A stretch of 64,000 nucleotides of DNA from Cyclobacteriaceae bacterium. GTDB taxonomy: Bacteria; Bacteroidota; Bacteroidia; Cytophagales; Cyclobacteriaceae. Within the stretch, counting starts at the first letter, position 1. Every line of letters starts with the position of its first letter. A program made the position numbers and the translations under genes. Location: assembly GCA_019638355.1 (NCBI GenBank), contig JAHBTY010000003.1:248001-312000 (forward strand), in the 5' to 3' direction. Shown here piece by piece: positions 17,588-26,966 of this stretch. The notes beneath the pieces were generated by a model. The model was not told the DNA's origin and did no database searches. It saw only the letters and a list, made by a program, of their open reading frames with translations.

Positions 17588-18007
17588 ATGAAATATGTAT
17601 TGCTTGTTTTTATGGCAATTTTACCCTTTCGGGAAGATGAGGAGGGTTGGAAGCTTTTTGCTGCGGTGCGCTTTACGCCCAAATACTTTCCGGAGTACAA
17701 GGAAAAATTCCTGGTACCCAATTTTGAGAAGACTATATTAAGTAAGGTAGGAACGGAGATTACCGTGCGTGGGCATTATTTACCCTTCGACCTGCCGGGC
17801 AATTCAATCATCATTTCGAAGTTTCCGTATGCCGCTTGTTTTTTCTGTGGTGGAGCAGGGCCAGAGTCCGTTGCCGAAATTTTTTTTGCGACTAAGCCGC
17901 CCAAGTTTAAACCCGACCAGGTGATTACGGTACGCGGCAAGTTGCGCCTGAATGATACAGATGTAAACCACATGAATTTTATACTGGATGATGCGGAGTT
18001 ACTCTAA
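17588..18007 (+). CDS. DUF3299-like protein with CFFC motif (copy 2)
   Basis: 139 aa, paralogous to the gene at 13348: ITVRGHYLP, KFPYAACFFCGGAGPES (Cys84, Cys87) and VRGKLRLND are shared. The N-terminus (MKYVLLVFMAILPF) is a short hydrophobic stretch without a clear signal cleavage site, unlike copy 1, so its export is uncertain. It is the first gene after the tandem palindromes and overlaps the next gene by 20 nt. A small metal-binding or chaperone-like role is inference. Confidence 0.75.
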   Translation: MKYVLLVFMAILPFREDEEGWKLFAAVRFTPKYFPEYKEKFLVPNFEKTILSKVGTEITVRGHYLPFDLPGNSIIISKFPYAACFFCGGAGPESVAEIFFATKPPKFKPDQVITVRGKLRLNDTDVNHMNFILDDAELL

Positions 18008-18374
18008 ACTTTTTGTGCTGCTATTGCTTTCGGCATGTAGTGTTTCGCACGAACAGAAGTTGTTGCAAGAAGCAGCAGACATACACAACACAGCTTTACT
18101 AATTGCCGAAGAGCTTGAGGCAACATTAAAGCATAACACTATTCCTCCCGATTCGGTTGCTGCGATCCTTATCGATATTGAAGCCTGGGAAAATGATTTG
18201 GTAGAAGTGCCGGGTAATGAACATCACCACGATCATGAGGGGCATAATCATTCTCACGATCCAGTGCATGTAACAGCCGAAGAGATGCTACAACTACAGT
18301 TGGAGTTGAAACAACGAATAGAGCAGATTAAAAAAAGGGTAGAGGCTTTAACAAAAAAAGATGCGACTATTTAA
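17988..18374 (+). CDS. His-rich lipoprotein, probable metal-binding
   Basis: 128 aa with a lipoprotein signal (LLLLSAC, lipobox Cys17). A helical body carries a metal-ligand cluster [16 protein letters not shown] in the middle (about 75-90) and a C-terminal coiled coil. Such His/Asp stretches are common in periplasmic zinc-binding proteins and chaperones. It overlaps the DUF3299-like gene by 20 nt and the GTPase gene by 14 nt, so the three are translationally linked. The metal is not proven; zinc is inferred from context. Confidence 0.78.
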   Translation: MMRSYSKLFVLLLLSACSVSHEQKLLQEAADIHNTALLIAEELEATLKHNTIPPDSVAAILIDIEAWENDLVEVPGNEHHHDHEGHNHSHDPVHVTAEEMLQLQLELKQRIEQIKKRVEALTKKDATI

Positions 18375-19566
18375 AGAAAAGAAATTACCTGTAACCGTGC
18401 TCAGCGGTTTTTTAGGTGCGGGCAAAACAACATTGCTTAATCATGTGCTCAACAATAGAGAAGGGATGAAGGTAGCCGTGATTGTAAACGACATGAGCGA
18501 GGTAAACATCGATGCACAGTTAGTAAAAAATGAAATCAAACTTTCGCGAACCGAAGAGAAACTGATAGAGATGAGCAACGGTTGCATTTGCTGCACCTTG
18601 CGGGAAGACTTGATTAAAGAAGTAAGCACACTGGCTAAACAAGGTAAGTTCGATTACCTGTTGATTGAAAGTACGGGCATCAGCGAACCCATACCGGTAG
18701 CCCAAACTTTTACATTCGATACAGGTGAAGAGTTATTGAAACTTGCCGACATAACCCGGTTGGATACCATGGTTACGGTGGTAGATGCCTTTAACTTTTT
18801 TAAAGATTTCGGTAGTGCCGATACCGTGCTTACACGAAAGATGACGGATGATGCAGAAGACCAGCGCAGTATTGTTAACCTGCTTACCGACCAGGTAGAG
18901 TTTGCCAATGTAATTGTGCTGAACAAAACTGATTTGGTGAGTGCCGATAATCTGAAATTACTCGAAGGCATGCTTCGGAAGTTAAATCCCGATGCGCGAA
19001 TCATAAAAACGAGTCACAGTAAAGTTCATACGAAGGATATTCTCAATACAAAACTTTTCGATTATGAAAAGGCTGAGCAATCGGCTGGTTGGATAAAAGA
19101 ATTGAATAACATACACACTCCGGAAACAGAAGAGTATGGAATCAGTTCGTTTGTTTTTCGCGATCCGCGTCCGTTTAATCCAGACAGTTTATGGAATTAC
19201 ATCCAGCATCGTTGGCCAACCAATGTGGTGCGCAGCAAAGGAATTTTCTGGTTAGCCTCGCGCCCTGCACAAGTTTTACTCTGGAGCCAGGCCGGGGGTT
19301 CATCAAAAGCGGAAGTATATGGCCGCTGGTGGGCTGCCTTGTCGATGCGCGAACGGGCAGCAAATCCGGCTTACTTAGAAAATCAGGAGTTCATTCAGAA
19401 GAAGTGGAATAAAACGTGGGGCGATAGATTGAATGAACTTGTTATTATCGGTCAACATCTCGATAAAGAAAAAGTAAGGCTTGAGTTGGAAGGTTGCCTG
19501 TGCAATGAAGCTGAAACGCAGCACTTTTTGAATGGGGGTAAATTTAATGATACCTGGCCGATATGA
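18361..19566 (+). CDS. CobW/COG0523 G3E GTPase, zinc chaperone type
   Basis: 401 aa. Walker A in [11 protein letters not shown] (about 15-23), the metal-binding CxCC in SNGCICCTL (Cys75, Cys77, Cys78), the switch region ESTGISEP, the guanine-specificity motif NKTD, and a C-terminal CobW_C domain ([15 protein letters not shown], then FWLASRP). G3E GTPases of the ZigA/ZagA/YeiR group deliver zinc to client enzymes under zinc limitation. The next gene is DUF1826, a known companion of zinc-type COG0523 proteins, which supports zinc over cobalt or nickel. Function is inferred from family and neighbours. Confidence 0.88.
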   Translation: MRLFKEKKLPVTVLSGFLGAGKTTLLNHVLNNREGMKVAVIVNDMSEVNIDAQLVKNEIKLSRTEEKLIEMSNGCICCTLREDLIKEVSTLAKQGKFDYLLIESTGISEPIPVAQTFTFDTGEELLKLADITRLDTMVTVVDAFNFFKDFGSADTVLTRKMTDDAEDQRSIVNLLTDQVEFANVIVLNKTDLVSADNLKLLEGMLRKLNPDARIIKTSHSKVHTKDILNTKLFDYEKAEQSAGWIKELNNIHTPETEEYGISSFVFRDPRPFNPDSLWNYIQHRWPTNVVRSKGIFWLASRPAQVLLWSQAGGSSKAEVYGRWWAALSMRERAANPAYLENQEFIQKKWNKTWGDRLNELVIIGQHLDKEKVRLELEGCLCNEAETQHFLNGGKFNDTWPI

Positions 19567-20207
19567 ATTGGATAAGCGATATCATCAGCTACTCCATGCA
19601 GCAGGTAGAAATCAATCATCCGGTTGATTTCCCACTCATTCTTCATAAACGAACCAATCTGGTTTATATGAAACGCGAGTTAGATTCAGATATCCTGCGG
19701 TATGCAGATTTATTATTTCAACATAATTTTTCTGGTATCAACTGCGTGATAACACAACCTACCCTTGTTTCGGTGGTGAATGATGAACTGGATAAAATTG
19801 GATTACATACGGTTGGAAAAATAAAATTGCGAGAAGACATTATTAACCTATCGCAACAATTTTTTCAAGTAACCAAAGCCATCAACCTACGCTTGATTCT
19901 TAAGGTAGTTGCGAATGATGGTTGTGCAAAATTTCATACCGATGCCTACGCGTTGCGCTTGTTATGCACTTACTCGGGCCGGGCTACGGAGTGGATTGCC
20001 GATGAGTATGTAAACCGCAATAAGTTGATAACGGGTACTAACGAAGACATCATCAAAGATTTTTCAAAGGTACAAACTATGCAACCCTTTGAAGTTGCTA
20101 TTTTAAAAGGCGAAACACAACAAACCGGAACAAAAGGAATTGTTCATCGCTCTCCTGCTATTCAGCAGTTGGGTGAGAAACGTCTTTTATTAAGATTGGA
20201 TTATTAA
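19563..20207 (+). CDS. DUF1826 family protein
   Basis: 214 aa, overlapping the GTPase by 4 nt. Recognisable DUF1826 blocks are [27 protein letters not shown] and GIVHRSP, which hold conserved His, Asp and Cys that could bind a metal. DUF1826 genes are found beside zinc-type COG0523 GTPases in Zur regulons. Biochemical role is unknown. No signal peptide, so cytoplasmic. Confidence 0.85.
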   Translation: MNWISDIISYSMQQVEINHPVDFPLILHKRTNLVYMKRELDSDILRYADLLFQHNFSGINCVITQPTLVSVVNDELDKIGLHTVGKIKLREDIINLSQQFFQVTKAINLRLILKVVANDGCAKFHTDAYALRLLCTYSGRATEWIADEYVNRNKLITGTNEDIIKDFSKVQTMQPFEVAILKGETQQTGTKGIVHRSPAIQQLGEKRLLLRLDY

Positions 20208-20225
20208 TTATAACATTCATACCCT

Positions 20226-20924
20226 ATGCTAGAAGCCAAACAACTAACAAAGAAGTATAACGATGCAACTGCCCTGAATGCGGTTAGCTTTAAGGTAAAT
20301 CCTGGTGACATTTTTTGCTTGCTTGGTGCCAATGGTGCCGGTAAGACAACAACCATTAATTTATTTCTAAATTTTGTTGAGCCTTCTTCAGGACATGCAC
20401 TTATTGCCGATAAAGATGTTTCTCGCGAATCTTTAGAGACAAAAAAACTGCTAACCTATATTCCCGAAAACTTAACACTTTACCCAAACCTTGATGGTCT
20501 TGAGAATCTGGATTATTTCACCGGTCTGGCTGGAAAGAAATATGGTTCTGAGGAACTACATAACTTTTTAACCCAAGCGGGTTTGCAAACCGATGCACAT
20601 ACGAAGCGGGTGTCTGCGTATTCAAAAGGCATGCGGCAAAAGGTAGGGATTGCCCTGGCATTAGCTAAAGATGCACGTGTTCTTTTGCTGGATGAGCCCA
20701 CATCAGGCTTAGATCCTAAAGCCAGTAATGAATTTTCAGAATTGTTGATAGCGCTAAGTAAAAAAGGAGTTGCCACATTAATGGCTACGCATGATTTATT
20801 CCGTGCCAAGGAAACCGGAACCCATTTGGGAATAATGAAGGAAGGAAATCTGGTAGAGATGTTAACAACCGATCAGATCAACCATACCGATTTAGAAAAA
20901 TTGTATTTGAAACACATGAATTGA
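20226..20924 (+). CDS. ABC-2 exporter ATP-binding protein
   Basis: 232 aa with Walker A GANGAGKTT, signature YSKGMRQKVGIALALA, Walker B VLLLDEPTSGLDP and His in MATHDLF. It is of the CcmA/NosF exporter type. The two ABC-2 permeases at 21905 and 23333 are the likely partners, with an esterase gene in between. Substrate unknown; the location after CobW/DUF1826 suggests a metal-related or envelope substrate. Confidence 0.88.
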   Translation: MLEAKQLTKKYNDATALNAVSFKVNPGDIFCLLGANGAGKTTTINLFLNFVEPSSGHALIADKDVSRESLETKKLLTYIPENLTLYPNLDGLENLDYFTGLAGKKYGSEELHNFLTQAGLQTDAHTKRVSAYSKGMRQKVGIALALAKDARVLLLDEPTSGLDPKASNEFSELLIALSKKGVATLMATHDLFRAKETGTHLGIMKEGNLVEMLTTDQINHTDLEKLYLKHMN

Positions 20925-20958
20925 TAACCCCTCATTCTCTGCTTCAGCTTTGAAACCA

Positions 20959-21888
20959 ATGGCTTCGAAAACGACACTGATTACAGCAATTTTGTTATTA
21001 CTTCTTTGCATCAGTGCATTAGCGCAACGTGCTATTGTACTTTCAGAATCTTTTTACTCAGCCTCTGTTCAATTGAAACTAAAGTACACAGTTGTACTTC
21101 CTGAATCTTATGAGAATATCGAGACAGAAAGATATACAGTGGTGTATCTGCTTCATGGCCATACTGGTAATTACACATCATGGATTACCTATGCTCAGTT
21201 ACCCATTGAATTAGCCAATCAGTACAACTGTATTATTATTTTACCCGATGGTGGTAATAGCTGGTATGTTAACTGGAGTGGGCAAACCGATGGCAAGCCT
21301 CACCAATGGGAGAACATGCTCGTAAAAGATCTGATTCCAGATGTGGACAAAAAATACAGAACCATCAATAAAAAATCAGGAAGAGCTTTGGGTGGCTTAA
21401 GTATGGGTGGATTCGGGGCGCTGGCAGTTGGGTTAAAAAATCCAGATATGTTCGGTTTTATATTCAGCAGCGCAGGTGCCATTAACTTTTGTAAAAATAT
21501 AAAACAAGAATTGGCCCGCGACACGGTTGATTGGAACAGTCCGCAACTTTGGAGCGATGATAAAAAGGTGGTGGACATTACGGGATTCAGCAATGCAAAA
21601 GAAAGGACACCGCAGGGTTTTGTGTTCAAAACATACGCTGATGTTGATCGATATGATCCATATACATTGTTCCAAAAAATTGATACAGCAAGCCTTCCGC
21701 ATATTCACTTAGACTGTGGCAATCAAGACGATTTTCAGCATGATGCTTACGAATTTCTGCAACAAGTAAAGCTGCGAACATCTCGCTATAGCTTCATTTC
21801 ACTTCCGGGGGGGCATGATGTGCCTTACTGGAGAGAAAGTATTCAGCATACCTTTTTAGTAATGCACCACATTAAATTTTTCAGGTAA
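20959..21888 (+). CDS. Secreted esterase D-family alpha/beta hydrolase
   Basis: 309 aa from the ATG at 20959 (signal peptide TLITAILLLLLCISALAQ); a TTG at 20950 is possible but less likely. Catalytic features: oxyanion strand YLLHGHTGN, nucleophile in GGLSMGGFGA, an Asp in NQDDFQHD and the His in PGGHDVPYW. It resembles tributyrin esterases and the Fes/S-formylglutathione hydrolase family. Fes-like enzymes open ferric siderophores, so processing a metallophore is possible here, but the exported location differs and this is speculative. It interrupts the ABC-2 exporter genes. Confidence 0.85.
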   Translation: MASKTTLITAILLLLLCISALAQRAIVLSESFYSASVQLKLKYTVVLPESYENIETERYTVVYLLHGHTGNYTSWITYAQLPIELANQYNCIIILPDGGNSWYVNWSGQTDGKPHQWENMLVKDLIPDVDKKYRTINKKSGRALGGLSMGGFGALAVGLKNPDMFGFIFSSAGAINFCKNIKQELARDTVDWNSPQLWSDDKKVVDITGFSNAKERTPQGFVFKTYADVDRYDPYTLFQKIDTASLPHIHLDCGNQDDFQHDAYEFLQQVKLRTSRYSFISLPGGHDVPYWRESIQHTFLVMHHIKFFR

Positions 21889-21904
21889 TAATAAATTAAA
21901 TAGT

Positions 21905-23320
21905 ATGATAACCCTTATCGCCAAAAAAGAATTGAAAGAGACCTTTCGGGATGGAAGGTTTCGCATCACGGCAATCATCGTATTTGCTTTATTGATCGCT
22001 TCAGTGTTCGTCAGCAAATCGTATTACGAATCGATAAACGCGCAACATGAAGCGGCACGAAATAATGCCCGAAACATCTGGGAAGGCCAGGGAAAGAAAA
22101 ATCCGCACTCGGCTGCCCACTATGGCACGTATGCTTTCAAGCCTAAATATCCCATGGCACTTATCGACAATGGTGTTGATAAATATGCAGGCGTAAGCAT
22201 TTATCTGGAAGCACATGCCCGTAACCAGGCGCAATACATGGCCGCGCAAGATCAAACAGCATTGGCCCGCTTTGGTGATTTAACGCCCGATTTTATACTA
22301 CTCTTCATCATTCCACTGTTCATCATTTTGAATGGTTTTCATGCCTTTACACGCGAACGCGAAAGTGGCACGCTGAAACTCTTGCAAAGCCAGGGTGTAC
22401 CCGGTTGGAAATTAGCACTTGGCAAGTGGCTCGGACTTTTCGTTCCAGTCATATTGATTGTATTACCGGTCTATGTCTTGGCCATACTATTCCTTTCCAA
22501 CCTCAATAATTATGGTGAGTTCAGTCTGGCGGCCCTTACTGGTTTGTTCGTGATTTACTTAGTGTACTATGCGGTGTTTGCTAACCTCACACTATTAGTA
22601 TCATCGCTCTTCAAAAAATCAAGTCTTGCATTTGTGGCCTTGTTGGCTTTGTGGATGGTGGCTTGTCTGGCCACTCCAAAACTCTCTACCAATCTGGCGC
22701 AGAAACTCTATTCATACCCAACACAACTTGAGTTTGAAGAACAAATCGCTAAAGCCAAAAGCAGCGGATTAAACGGCCATGAACCGTGGAGCGATGCCGC
22801 TAAAAAATTAGAAGCTGAAACACTGAAGCAATATGGTGTGGATAGCATTTCGCAATTGCCTTTTAATTGGGATGGTTTTCTTATGCAAAAAGGCGAAGAG
22901 CATGAAGCACAAATTTATTTTGAGCACTATGATCTGTTGAAGAAAACCAATGCCAAACAATCGCAGGTATATCAATATACCTCAGTACTCTCTCCGTTTT
23001 TACCTACACGATTTTTATCCATGGCTTTGTGCCGCACCGATTACAATTCACATTGGGCTTTTGCCGATGCTGCAGAAAAATACCGTTTACTATTGGTGGG
23101 CAAAATGAATGGCGACATGGTAGATAATTCCAAGACAGGCGATTGGGATTACCTGGCCGATGAAAAACTCTGGGAGTCTGTGCCAGGATTTGAATATCAA
23201 CCTCCGGCTTATGCCGCAGTAATAGCTGCTAACCAAAGCAACTTCGCTACCCTGATGGCGTGGCTCGTTGTATCATTCGGTTTGCTCTACATCGTGGTTT
23301 CAAAAATTAAAGTCAATTAA
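21905..23320 (+). CDS. ABC-2 permease, DUF3526-like (first)
   Basis: 471 aa. A first helix (about 20-38), a long extracytoplasmic segment, then a cluster of helices from about 130 (FILLFIIPLFIILNGFHAFTRERE, WLGLFVPVILIVLPVYVLAILFL, LVYYAVFANLTLLVSSLF), and a last helix at the C-terminus (LMAWLVVSFGLLYIVV). The TRERESGTLKLLQSQ segment is typical of ABC-2 permeases. It pairs with the next gene, 12 nt downstream, and the ATPase at 20226. Confidence 0.82.
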   Translation: MITLIAKKELKETFRDGRFRITAIIVFALLIASVFVSKSYYESINAQHEAARNNARNIWEGQGKKNPHSAAHYGTYAFKPKYPMALIDNGVDKYAGVSIYLEAHARNQAQYMAAQDQTALARFGDLTPDFILLFIIPLFIILNGFHAFTRERESGTLKLLQSQGVPGWKLALGKWLGLFVPVILIVLPVYVLAILFLSNLNNYGEFSLAALTGLFVIYLVYYAVFANLTLLVSSLFKKSSLAFVALLALWMVACLATPKLSTNLAQKLYSYPTQLEFEEQIAKAKSSGLNGHEPWSDAAKKLEAETLKQYGVDSISQLPFNWDGFLMQKGEEHEAQIYFEHYDLLKKTNAKQSQVYQYTSVLSPFLPTRFLSMALCRTDYNSHWAFADAAEKYRLLLVGKMNGDMVDNSKTGDWDYLADEKLWESVPGFEYQPPAYAAVIAANQSNFATLMAWLVVSFGLLYIVVSKIKVN

Positions 23321-23332
23321 ACTTACCTCACC

Positions 23333-24760
23333 ATGTTTACACCTGCTCGTTATGAATGGATTTTGCTGCTTCGCGATCGTTGGATCACCATACTTTTTAT
23401 CTTGTTCTTTTGTGTTACGCTTTTTGCCGTACTCAATGGACAGGAAAAAGTGATTGAACGAAAAACTTCTATCACGAAAGTAAAAGAAGAAGCACAACTG
23501 GCAGAACTAAAGTATGCAAATGATATTGACTCACTCAGCCGAGGATTGAAGACAGCACCAGAGCCGTGGCTTGATCCACGCTCGTTAAGCGTATATGGGC
23601 AACGGGCTGGGCGTGTTGTAGCAATGGATGCACAGCCGTTGGCATTGATTTCGACAGGACAAAGCGATTTATATACTCACACAGTAAAACCAAAATTGTA
23701 TGGCGAAGCAAATGCATTAGGCTTTTCGGAATTATCAAATCCGGTACAGCTCATGTTTGGCTCGTTCGATCTGGCATTTGTTTGTATTTATCTATTGCCT
23801 TTGCTGGTATTGGCTTTTAGTTACAATCTGTTATCGGCCGACAAGGAATCGGGTGTGTTGCGTTTAACAATTTCGCAACCCATCTCACTGTACAAATGGT
23901 TATTCGGCAAATTAGTAGTACGCTTTGTGGTGTTGGCAGCTATCATCGTAACTTCAATCGTAATCAGTTTACTATTTGCAGATGCAGCCATAGGGGGTGA
24001 AGTTGGTAAACTATTGCTGTTGGTATTGGCCTATACTTTCTTTTGGTTTTCGGTGGCCTTTCTGGTTAATCTTTTTGGAGCTTCTTCGGGTACTAACGCC
24101 ATTGCGTTAGTGTCTGTGTGGGTAGTACTTGTATTACTGATTCCATCTTTTATTTCGCAAAGCGCAAACACCTTGTACCCGGTTCCTTCGCGTATAAATA
24201 TGATACATGAGTACCGTGTGGCTGAGGCTGAGAGCAATAAAAAAGCAAGCGAATTACTGGATGGATACCTGCGCGATCATCCTGAACTAGCCAGTAAGGA
24301 TAGTACTTCAAAAAATCAATATAGTTTCTGGTTGAAGTACTTTGCCTCTGTAGAAGTTATTCAGGCTGCCGTAGAGCCCGTAGTATCAGTGTATGATGAA
24401 GCCCTCGAAGAACAGCAACAATGGGTTAGCCAATGGCGTGTGCTATCGCCAGCTGTATTACTCCAAAATAGTTTCAATGAATTGGCCGGCACCTCAACAG
24501 CTCATTATCAGGCTTTCAGAAAACAAGTAGTAACATTTTCGGAAGCGTGGCGTAGTTTTTTTATACCCCGCATGTTTAGAAATGAAAGCATGAAACCTGA
24601 AGCACTAAAAAGTCTTCCGCAGCACACTTATACCGTAACAGATGTAAGCACACATTTTATTACTGATTTTATCGGCATGTTGGTATTTGTTGCTATTGCT
24701 TTAAGCGGGAGTTTACTTGTGCACAGGCGTTTTGTAGATACAGGGCTTACTACCGCGTAA
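23333..24760 (+). CDS. ABC-2 permease, DUF3526-like (second)
   Basis: 475 aa with the same topology as the preceding gene: an N-terminal helix (WITILFILFFCVTLFAVL), an extracytoplasmic domain, a helix cluster (VCIYLLPLLVLAFSYNLLSADKESG, the ABC-2 hallmark, then FVVLAAIIVTSIVISLLF), and a C-terminal helix. The pair would form a heterodimeric membrane channel. No substrate-specific motif seen. Confidence 0.82.
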   Translation: MFTPARYEWILLLRDRWITILFILFFCVTLFAVLNGQEKVIERKTSITKVKEEAQLAELKYANDIDSLSRGLKTAPEPWLDPRSLSVYGQRAGRVVAMDAQPLALISTGQSDLYTHTVKPKLYGEANALGFSELSNPVQLMFGSFDLAFVCIYLLPLLVLAFSYNLLSADKESGVLRLTISQPISLYKWLFGKLVVRFVVLAAIIVTSIVISLLFADAAIGGEVGKLLLLVLAYTFFWFSVAFLVNLFGASSGTNAIALVSVWVVLVLLIPSFISQSANTLYPVPSRINMIHEYRVAEAESNKKASELLDGYLRDHPELASKDSTSKNQYSFWLKYFASVEVIQAAVEPVVSVYDEALEEQQQWVSQWRVLSPAVLLQNSFNELAGTSTAHYQAFRKQVVTFSEAWRSFFIPRMFRNESMKPEALKSLPQHTYTVTDVSTHFITDFIGMLVFVAIALSGSLLVHRRFVDTGLTTA

Positions 24761-24773
24761 CCAGTATTAAGCT

Positions 24774-26963
24774 ATGTTCAAATGGTTTTTGTTATTCATA
24801 TTATTGAATAACTGGGTAATGTTAACAGCCCAAACAAATTTCGATCCGCCCGCTATCGCTCCATCATTTCGGGCTACACCAACTTTCGAAAGCATAACGC
24901 TGGATGGTAAACTTTCAGAATCATCCTGGCAATTGGCCGAAGTGGTAAAAGATTTCTTTCGAATGGAACCCAGACAAGGTGGAAAGTATCTGTACGAAAC
25001 CGAAGTGCGGGTGCTGTTCGACAAACGGAATTTATACTTTGGTGTATTTTGTAAAGATAGTGTCGGTCGTAAAGGCATTCGGGTGCAGGATTATCGCAGA
25101 GATTTTATTTATGGCGATAACGATGTATTCTATCTTCAGCTCGATCCGCAAAATCTAAAACGGTATTGTGTTTCCTTCCAAACAACTCCGCTAGGTACGC
25201 AACGCGACTTGCAAGCATTTGATGATACCAACCGCGATAGCGACTGGGATGCGTTGTGGCGTGTGCGCACGCATGTTACCGATAGCGGGTACTATGCTGA
25301 GTTTGCCATTCCGTTTAAGTCGTTGCGCTATGATAAACAAACAGATTCGGCATCGTGGGGTGTAACCTTTGCGCGCATGGCTCGCAGAGATTATGAAGTA
25401 ACAGCCTATCCGCAAATACCGCAGGCTTATTCGCCTTACCGCATGACGTATGCTGCACAAATGAAAGGACTTGTATTGCCACCGCCCTCTGCCAACATTC
25501 GTATACAACCTTATGGGTTGGTTCAATACACTAAGAACAGAAGTGCTACAGAACAAATAACCGAAAGTACCGAGTGGAAAGCAGGAGGTGAAATCAAGTG
25601 GGCCATTACACCGCATAGTGTGCTGGATGTTACGTTCAACACAGATTTTGCACAAGCCGATGTAGATAGGGCCGTGAACAATCTTACGCGGTTCAATGTG
25701 TTCTTCCCTGAACGCAGGCAATTCTTTCTGGAAAACTCTGGCGTGTATGCCGGTGCCAACATAGAAGGCATTAATCCTTTTTTTAGCAGAACCATTGGTT
25801 TAGCCAATTCACAATTTAATGCGGGTTCGGTACCAATTGATGCCGGGCTTCGCTTTACCGATCGCACCCAGAAAAGAACATGGGCTGGCATGTATGTACG
25901 ACAGCGTGCCACCGATTTTCAGGGTGCTGCTAATTTTGGTGTGATGCGGTACCTAAAAAATTATGGAAAGCAAAATAACATGGGTGCCATGATTACCCAT
26001 CGGTTAGATGAAACCGACCCGGAAAAAGGATTGCTGCAACAGCAGAATACCACCGTTACCGTGGATGGATTTATCCGACCAGATGATACCTGGACTATTC
26101 AATACCTGGCTTCTGCTTCGCGCGATAACACGAACGACTCATTAGGTTTTGCCGGAAGTTTTTATGCTGGCCGGTTTTTACCGAAATGGTATTATGGATG
26201 GGTTAGCAAAGTTGTAAGCGAGAAGTATGTGCCGGGCATGGGCTTTGTGTTTGCACAGAACACTATTCATCATAACCCGGGCGGGTACTTTATCTGGCGC
26301 CCCAGGAAATGGAAATTTATACGCAGGTTCGATCCTGGATTTTTCGTGAATTACTATCACGATGCAAATGATCTTTCCTTTCAACAGGCAGATTTATACT
26401 TATTTCCAATCTATACCATTTTTCAGGATGGTAGTTTCTTCGAGTATGCCATCACACCTACCTGGCAAAACATCAATTTTAATTTCAATATTCTTGGAAT
26501 TCCTATCGCGCAAGCAACTTATTATTACACACGCCATCGCTTAAACTATCGAACGGATCAATCGAAAAAAATTGCCATGAATGGGAGTTATGAGTTTGGC
26601 GATTATTATAATGGCAAACTTGCTACTACTAACGTTGGTGCGCGCATTGCACCCATTCCCAACATTGCAATAACTTTTAATTATGAATACAACGATTTTG
26701 CTGCAGTAGGAAGTGAATTGCGAAACCAATATACCTCATTGCTAACAGGTGGATTACGGTTAGCATGGGATGCTAACATTCAGGCCGCGGTTTTTTACCA
26801 ATACAATTCGTTTAATGATCAAGGGAGGTGGAATGTGCGCGGTAGCTGGCAGTTTGCTCCATTAAGTTTTTTGTACCTGGTATTTAATGAAACTAATTTT
26901 ACCACTTCGTTGGAACGAAATCAATCTGCTATTTGTAAAATAAGCTATCTGAAACAGTTTTAA
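24774..26963 (+). CDS. DUF5916 outer-membrane protein with CBM9-like N-terminal domain
   Basis: 729 aa with signal peptide (FLLFILLNNWVMLTAQ). The N-terminal third is a CBM9/DOMON-like sandwich (ITLDGKLSESSWQLAE; EVRVLFDKRNLYFGVFCKDS). From about 240 on, alternating strands (DVTFNTDFAQADVDRAVNNL; FPERRQFFLENSGVY) match DUF5916 and read as a beta-barrel. Proteins of this type are common in Bacteroidota, with unknown function. It is 13 nt after the second permease, so likely in the same operon; an outer-membrane exit for the exporter is conceivable. Confidence 0.85.
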   Translation: MFKWFLLFILLNNWVMLTAQTNFDPPAIAPSFRATPTFESITLDGKLSESSWQLAEVVKDFFRMEPRQGGKYLYETEVRVLFDKRNLYFGVFCKDSVGRKGIRVQDYRRDFIYGDNDVFYLQLDPQNLKRYCVSFQTTPLGTQRDLQAFDDTNRDSDWDALWRVRTHVTDSGYYAEFAIPFKSLRYDKQTDSASWGVTFARMARRDYEVTAYPQIPQAYSPYRMTYAAQMKGLVLPPPSANIRIQPYGLVQYTKNRSATEQITESTEWKAGGEIKWAITPHSVLDVTFNTDFAQADVDRAVNNLTRFNVFFPERRQFFLENSGVYAGANIEGINPFFSRTIGLANSQFNAGSVPIDAGLRFTDRTQKRTWAGMYVRQRATDFQGAANFGVMRYLKNYGKQNNMGAMITHRLDETDPEKGLLQQQNTTVTVDGFIRPDDTWTIQYLASASRDNTNDSLGFAGSFYAGRFLPKWYYGWVSKVVSEKYVPGMGFVFAQNTIHHNPGGYFIWRPRKWKFIRRFDPGFFVNYYHDANDLSFQQADLYLFPIYTIFQDGSFFEYAITPTWQNINFNFNILGIPIAQATYYYTRHRLNYRTDQSKKIAMNGSYEFGDYYNGKLATTNVGARIAPIPNIAITFNYEYNDFAAVGSELRNQYTSLLTGGLRLAWDANIQAAVFYQYNSFNDQGRWNVRGSWQFAPLSFLYLVFNETNFTTSLERNQSAICKISYLKQF

Positions 26964-26966
26964 GAG

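Noticed and set aside
25191..25912. Two overlapping antisense frames within the DUF5916 gene
   Set aside because: Both are opposite a clear barrel-protein coding sequence and lack signals of their own.
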